This document shows, one piece after another, positions 6,098 to 9,600 of a stretch of 9,600 nucleotides of DNA. Origin of the DNA: Prevotella sp. (GTDB taxonomy: Bacteria; Bacteroidota; Bacteroidia; Bacteroidales; Dysgonomonadaceae); contig JAISKQ010000104.1 in the NCBI GenBank assembly GCA_031260865.1, forward strand, positions 1 through 9,600. Reading direction: 5' to 3'. Within the stretch, counting starts at the first letter, position 1. Every line of letters begins with the position of its first letter. The position numbers were made by a program, and so were the translations under genes. The notes under the pieces are model-generated. The model searched no databases and was not told where the DNA came from. It worked only from the letters and a program-made list of their open reading frames with translations.

Positions 6098-8194
6098 ATG
6101 AGTGATTTTTCTCAAACAGATATTAAATACTTAGCCGGAGTAGGTCCAAAGAAAGCTGAAATACTCAATAAAGAAATTAATGTATTTTCGGTAGAGGACT
6201 TGCTCTACTATTTTCCATACAAATATATCGACCGTAGCCGTATCTATTTCATTCACGAAATAGATGGAAATATGCAATATATACAGCTGAAAGGGCGTAT
6301 CACCGCTTTCGAGACTTTCGGGGAAGGACGAAAAAAACGGTTGGTCGCGCACTTTACCGATGGAACGGGGTTCATTGATCTGGTATGGTTTCAGGGAGGT
6401 AAATTTATTACGGATAAATACAAAGTGCATTTACCCTACATCATATTCGGCAAGCCCACCCTATTCGGAGATAAATTCAATATCGCGCACCCCGACATCG
6501 ACCCCTACATTAATGAAGAAGAACGGCAAACAAGCATGATGCCGTATTACAATACAACGGAGAAGATGAAGAATCATTACCTGAATTCAAAAGCGATTCA
6601 GAAGATAATGATGACGGCTTTTACCTCTGTCGTACGTAATATGCCTGAAACATTACCGGAGAAAGTGATTCGGGACGCCCGCCTGATGGGACTGAAAGAA
6701 GCTATGCGTAACGTGCATTTCCCCGAAAACACGACTCTGTTGCGGGACGCCCAGCTTCGTCTCAAATTTGAAGAATTATTCTATATACAGCTCAATATAC
6801 TGAAATATACGGCTGAAAGGAAATCAAAGCTGAAAGGCTTTATTTTCGCCAAAGTGGGAGACAATCTCAACACCTTTTACGAGAGAAACCTGCCCTTCCC
6901 TCTCACAAACGCCCAAAAAAGGATTATCAAAGAAATCCGGCAAGATATGGCTACGGGCGAACAAATGAACCGCCTGCTGCAAGGAGATGTAGGCAGCGGT
7001 AAAACATTGGTCGCGCTGATGCTGATGTTGATAGCCCTTGATAATGGATTCCAAACCGCGATAATGGCGCCTACGGAAATTCTGGCGACACAGCATTACC
7101 ATACAATAACAGAATCGCTGGCAGGAATGGGCATACATATTGAGTTGCTGACAGGCTCGACCAAGAAAGCCGACAGGGAACGCATACACAAAGCGCTCAT
7201 GACCGGCGATTTGCAGATACTGATCGGCACGCACGCCTTGATAGAAGATACCGTACAATTTTCCAACCTCGGACTTGTCGTAATAGATGAACAACACCGC
7301 TTTGGAGTGGCGCAACGGGCAAAGCTATGGACAAAGAACGTGAATCCTCCGCATATATTAGTTATGACCGCAACGCCAATTCCCCGCACCTTAGCGATGA
7401 CGGTATACGGAGACCTTGACGTTTCTGTGATAGATGAATTACCGCCCGGACGCAAACCGATACAGACCATTCATCAATACGATAAAAAGAGGGGCGCGTT
7501 GTATGAATCCATCCGTAAGCAACTGCAAGAGGGCAGACAAGTGTATATCGTATATCCCCTGATTGAAGAAAGTGAAAAGGTGGACTTGAAAAATCTGGGA
7601 GAAGGATTCGACCATATACGGGAGGCCTTTCCTGAATACACCGTCTGCAAAGTACATGGAAAGATGAAACCGAAGGAGAAAGACGCTGAAATGCAACGGT
7701 TCGTAAACAACGAAGCTCAAATAATGGTTGCCACAACAGTCATCGAAGTGGGTGTAAACATACCGAACGCCTCCGTCATGGTCATTGAGTCGGCTCAACG
7801 CTTCGGGCTATCGCAGCTGCACCAATTACGAGGTCGAGTGGGACGAGGAGCCGACCAGTCTTATTGCATATTGGTCACCCCTTACGAGCTTTCGGCAGAC
7901 ACCCTTAAACGCGTAAACATCATGGTGGAAAGCAACGACGGCTTTGAAATAGCGGAAGCCGACTTAAAGCTGAGAGGTCCCGGTGACCTCGAAGGCACTC
8001 AGCAAAGCGGAATACCATTCAACCTGAAAATCGCCAACTTGGTGCGCGACGGCGAGATTCTGCAATTCGCGCGGGAGATAGCCCAAAATGTACTGGATGA
8101 AGACCCACAATTAGAGAAACCCGATAACCTGATTCTGAAACGGCAATTGCGCAAACTTGGAGGAAATAAGTATAATTGGGGACTGATCAGTTAA
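6098..8194 (+). CDS. recG: ATP-dependent DNA helicase RecG
   Basis: RecG remodels stalled replication forks, branch-migrates Holliday junctions and unwinds R- and D-loops. It is monomeric and cytoplasmic. From the ATG at 6098 the protein has 698 residues, the length I expect for Bacteroidales RecG. In order it has an N-terminal helix-hairpin-helix-like start (VGPKKAEILNKE, 15-26) and the OB-fold wedge domain (about 60-140). Next come helicase motif I GDVGSGKT (296-303), motif Ia APTEILATQ (324-332), motif II DEQH (397-400) and motif III TATPIPR (424-430). The second RecA lobe has motif VI QLRGRVGRG (576-584), followed by the RecG-specific TRG region around LKLRGPGDLEGTQQSG (623-638). A TTG nine bases upstream is in frame, but the ATG gives the family N-terminus. 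The gene is divergent from the sugar cluster and appears to be transcribed alone. No convincing terminator follows the stop. No defect is seen. Confidence 0.98.
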   Translation: MSDFSQTDIKYLAGVGPKKAEILNKEINVFSVEDLLYYFPYKYIDRSRIYFIHEIDGNMQYIQLKGRITAFETFGEGRKKRLVAHFTDGTGFIDLVWFQGGKFITDKYKVHLPYIIFGKPTLFGDKFNIAHPDIDPYINEEERQTSMMPYYNTTEKMKNHYLNSKAIQKIMMTAFTSVVRNMPETLPEKVIRDARLMGLKEAMRNVHFPENTTLLRDAQLRLKFEELFYIQLNILKYTAERKSKLKGFIFAKVGDNLNTFYERNLPFPLTNAQKRIIKEIRQDMATGEQMNRLLQGDVGSGKTLVALMLMLIALDNGFQTAIMAPTEILATQHYHTITESLAGMGIHIELLTGSTKKADRERIHKALMTGDLQILIGTHALIEDTVQFSNLGLVVIDEQHRFGVAQRAKLWTKNVNPPHILVMTATPIPRTLAMTVYGDLDVSVIDELPPGRKPIQTIHQYDKKRGALYESIRKQLQEGRQVYIVYPLIEESEKVDLKNLGEGFDHIREAFPEYTVCKVHGKMKPKEKDAEMQRFVNNEAQIMVATTVIEVGVNIPNASVMVIESAQRFGLSQLHQLRGRVGRGADQSYCILVTPYELSADTLKRVNIMVESNDGFEIAEADLKLRGPGDLEGTQQSGIPFNLKIANLVRDGEILQFAREIAQNVLDEDPQLEKPDNLILKRQLRKLGGNKYNWGLIS

Positions 8195-8340
8195 TTTTTA
8201 GCGGACAGCCGGTATTAAATCAGCTGCTATTTTATCCGAAAGGGGCAAAAACAGAGAAAACGACCAAGAAAAACGAGACAGCGTATTACGTAAATATATT
8301 TAATACAAGTCAATACGTGATAGTTAAAATTCAAACAGGC

Positions 8341-8372
8341 TTTATATAAATCAAAAAATAATAATATCTTTG
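8341..8372 (+). promoter_or_regulatory. Bacteroidota-type promoter upstream of the ECF sigma gene
   Basis: TTTA (8341-8344), a 20-base spacer and TATCTTTG (8365-8372) closely match the Bacteroides consensus TTTG / 19-20 bases / TAnnTTTG; the -7 box is perfect and the -33 box has one mismatch. The start would be near 8378-8380, at the foot of a small hairpin (CCAT, 5-base loop, ATGG, 8379-8391). If it drives the sigma gene, the leader is about 360 bases. It is the best promoter match of this type in the window. Confidence 0.55.
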
Positions 8373-8436
8373 TTCGTGCCATGAGATATGGTGAAAAACA
8401 TAGTGATGTTTTAAATCTTCTTCGCATTATTAAGTA

Positions 8437-8702
8437 TTAAGAGACTGTTTAAATTTTACAAAAACATATTATACACCTCTTTTTTCGTTCATTTTTAGGC
8501 TCTTTTTATCTATTTTATCCTTTCACTCAGCTCAAATAGCCCGCTATTATCGCTTCGCGGAAGAAAAAATTATCCAAAAAATAGCTCTAAAAATCTGAAC
8601 GTTTTGAGTAGCGAGAGCAGAAGCATAATTTATTCCGATTATGCCGAGCCGCGAAAAACAACTAATGAAATTGAACGAATTAAATCAAAAAAGTCTCTAA
8701 AA
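8437..8702. repeat. Imperfect terminal inverted repeats, possible decayed MITE or IS remnant
   Basis: The left arm (from 8437) contains AGAGACTGTTTAAATTT. The right arm (8683-8702), read on the other strand, contains AGAGACTTTTTTGATTT. The two agree at about 16 of 20 positions. GAGACTGTTTAAA resembles the ends of several Bacteroidales insertion sequences, from memory. The 266-base span has no transposase. No clear target-site duplication was found, and the right arm falls in AT-rich sequence, so chance cannot be excluded. Confidence 0.25.
8486..8601 (+). other. Branched inverted-repeat structure in the sigma gene leader
   Basis: CGTTCATTTTTAGGCTCTTTTT (8486-8507, given here only to identify the arm; key words CGTTCA, TTTTTAG, GCT) pairs with 8576-8601 over about 21 base pairs, with a 2-base bulge, a 1-base bulge and one mismatch. 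Inside the loop are two small perfect hairpins: AATAGC/GCTATT at 8535-8548 and CTTC-GCG-GAAG at 8553-8563. Closing stem plus two internal hairpins gives a multi-branch fold, as expected of a structured leader RNA or of a palindromic mobile repeat. It matches no riboswitch that I recognise. Confidence 0.4.
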
Positions 8703-8738
8703 ATAAGGATTGATTGGTCAACTAAATTTTTACGGATA

Positions 8739-9272
8739 ATGGCAACAACAAATGATGTTCACAAAGAATTTGAAGATAAATTGTTAGACTTACAAAACAA
8801 TATGTTGAACTTTGCTCTTACTCTGACACTAAACAAAGATGAAGCAAAAGACCTGTTACAAGAAACTATTCTACGCGCGTTAGACAACAAAGATAAATAT
8901 TACGAAAATGCAAATTTCAAAGGTTGGGTATTTACTATTATGCATAATATATTTGTAAATAATTATCGTCGAGTAATTCGTAGCCAAACAATAATAGACC
9001 AAACCGAAAACTTATTTCTTTTGAATATGCCTCAGGATTCAGGATTTGACACCCCGGAAGGATTCTATACCGTGGCTGAGATATTCAGAGTTATAAACAA
9101 CTTTTCGGAAGAATATAAGTTCCCTTTTTCAATGCATATTTCAGGATATAAGTATGAAGAAATAGCAAAAGAACTGGCTTTGCCTATCGGCACGGTGAAG
9201 AGTCGTATTTTCTTCGCGCGGAAACGCCTGCAGGAGCTATTGATTGATTATAAGTATCAAGATAGAAAATAG
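8739..9272 (+). CDS. ECF-type RNA polymerase sigma factor (sigma-70 family, group 4)
   Basis: ECF sigma factors direct RNA polymerase to stress or envelope promoters. The 177-residue protein from the ATG at 8739 has region 2 at about 15-81, including DEAKDLLQET (34-43) and the DNA-facing FKGWVFTIMHNIFVNNYRR (60-78). A short linker with DSGFDTPEG (100-108) follows. Region 4 (about 112-168) carries the helix-turn-helix YKYEEIAKELALPIGTVKSR (137-156). An in-frame ATG at 8604 would add 45 residues unlike any sigma domain, so the later start is preferred; MATTNDVHKEFEDKLL is the expected N-terminus for Bacteroidales relatives. No anti-sigma gene is adjacent: a terminator follows within 25 bases and nothing convincing is upstream, so this sigma is either controlled from elsewhere or through its long leader. 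Its targets are unknown. Confidence 0.95.
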   Translation: MATTNDVHKEFEDKLLDLQNNMLNFALTLTLNKDEAKDLLQETILRALDNKDKYYENANFKGWVFTIMHNIFVNNYRRVIRSQTIIDQTENLFLLNMPQDSGFDTPEGFYTVAEIFRVINNFSEEYKFPFSMHISGYKYEEIAKELALPIGTVKSRIFFARKRLQELLIDYKYQDRK

Positions 9273-9296
9273 AATTGAGCAATATTATTTTACGAT

Positions 9297-9331
9297 AAAG
9301 CCCGCGGATAACATTATCCACGGGCTTTTTT
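9297..9331 (+). terminator. Rho-independent terminator after the sigma gene
   Basis: The arms AAAGCCCG (9297-9304) and CGGGCTTT (9321-9328), then one C/A mismatch, then GGATA/TATCC close on a 4-base loop. Six T follow in 9326-9331. It begins 25 bases after the sigma stop codon. The T run is on the plus strand only, so it terminates the sigma transcript. Confidence 0.93.
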
Positions 9332-9534
9332 ATATTTGAAATTAAGCGCCTTTTCTCCGATGTTCCACAGGGATAAGATGTGCATAACCGTAGGTGAAAC
9401 CGACCTTGCAGGACTTTTTTGCACAATATAATATACTATCAAAAGCGATTTAACTTTTTATAACACAAATTTAACGCCGCAAACGGCTAAAAACCGTCAT
9501 CTCTTTTTTGCAAAATTATCTATATATAGAATAG
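9332..9534. other. Intergenic AT-rich stretch without a recognisable gene
   Basis: I see no supported gene here. Small items are a 4-bp hairpin ACGG/CCGT (9483-9497) followed a few bases later by six T, a 12-bp palindrome TCTATATATAGA (9519-9530), and a minus-strand TAAATTTG (9473-9466) that fits a -7 box but lacks a -33 partner. None is strong enough to call. With the repeat at the right edge, the gene-free tail of the window is 328 bases. Confidence 0.6.
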
Positions 9535-9600
9535 TTACGAGTTACAAGTTACGAGTTACAAGAAGAAGAGTTGAAAGTAATGAGTTTTGAGTTTACAAGT
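9535..9600. repeat. Degenerate 7-bp tandem repeat, consensus TTACRAG, runs off the window
   Basis: Four contiguous 7-base units start at 9535, 9542, 9549 and 9556, alternating TTACGAG and TTACAAG. The period then decays, but G keeps recurring every 7-8 bases (units ending at 9570, 9577, 9584, 9591 and 9599), and a TTTACAAG reappears at 9592. The array continues beyond the right edge. I have seen similar GAGTTAC-type arrays between genes in Bacteroidales (from memory). No function is known to me. Confidence 0.75.

Larger units (their letters stand above)
8195..8738. other. Long AT-rich gap between recG and the sigma factor gene
   Basis: No convincing gene lies in these 544 bases, and there is no tRNA cloverleaf. 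What it holds, left to right: a weak hairpin just after recG (CGGACAGC at 8202-8209 with GCTG and TCCG further on, no T run); a good promoter at 8341-8372; an insertion-sequence-like GAGACTGTTTAAA at 8441; a branched inverted repeat at 8486-8601; and an open frame at 8604-8738 that runs into the sigma gene but resembles nothing in the sigma family. It is probably the long 5' leader of the sigma mRNA, perhaps lengthened by a decayed small mobile element. Confidence 0.6.

Noticed and set aside
8381..8440. A 19-codon open frame (MRYGEKHSDVLN...) beginning at the predicted start of the sigma transcript and ending just before the insertion-sequence-like motif.
   Set aside because: It is too short and has no recognised relative or ribosome site. 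It could be a leader peptide, but nothing in the sequence proves it.
8641..8700. A 19-codon plus-strand frame (MPSREKQLMKLN...) ending in a clean stop.
   Set aside because: It lies in another frame of the same gap. It is short, unrecognised and without start signals.
8604..8738. A 45-residue N-terminal extension of the sigma factor.
   Set aside because: It resembles no sigma domain, overlaps the inverted-repeat region, and the ATG at 8739 restores the usual ECF start.
9370..9412. CCGTAGGTGAA, resembling a word near the 3' end of eukaryotic small-subunit rRNA.
   Set aside because: The similarity is limited to about 11 bases with no flanking agreement. It is not an rRNA gene.

Overview
The window looks like chromosomal DNA of a Bacteroidota, most likely order Bacteroidales. 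Four things point there: a ClpB, a RecG and an ECF sigma factor of Bacteroidales character; a fused NagB-like/PIG-L protein that I know from Bacteroides-type genomes; promoters of the TAnnTTTG type; and no strong Shine-Dalgarno sequences. The genus cannot be settled from this stretch. No phage, plasmid, CRISPR, tRNA or rRNA signature was found.

Layout, left to right. Positions 1-1709 (minus strand) hold the first 569 codons of clpB, cut by the window edge. Just upstream of its start lies a sigma-54-like promoter (1764-1779). A strong minus-strand terminator (1871-1919) closes the next unit. That unit is an amino-sugar cluster read leftwards from 5807 to 1955. It encodes a ROK sugar kinase, then a 660-residue protein joining a NagB-like domain to a PIG-L/LmbE deacetylase domain, then a canonical allosteric-type glucosamine-6-phosphate deaminase (nagB). 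A stem-loop that pairs best in the minus-strand RNA sits between the last two genes. The divergent intergenic region (5808-6097) carries an 18-bp perfect palindrome between candidate promoters for the cluster and for recG. recG (6098-8194, plus) is complete. An AT-rich gap of about 540 bases follows, with a good promoter, a branched inverted-repeat structure and an insertion-sequence-like end. Then come a short ECF sigma factor gene (8739-9272, plus) and a textbook terminator. The right edge enters a degenerate 7-bp tandem repeat.

How the genes work together. The ROK kinase could phosphorylate an (N-acetyl)hexosamine or glucose. The PIG-L domain could remove an N-acetyl group. NagB would turn glucosamine 6-phosphate into fructose 6-phosphate and ammonia. 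No nagA is present in the window. The most notable point is that the NagB-like half of the fusion has lost all four acid/base positions of the deaminase active site, while the PIG-L half keeps its metal and catalytic motif. It is therefore probably a sugar-sensing or scaffold domain attached to a working deacetylase, next to a separate intact NagB. clpB, recG and the sigma factor are housekeeping or stress genes with no obvious tie to the amino-sugar cluster.

I did not find a clearly new multi-gene system. The points worth following up are the pseudo-deaminase fusion, the atypical ROK kinase, and the regulatory structures.
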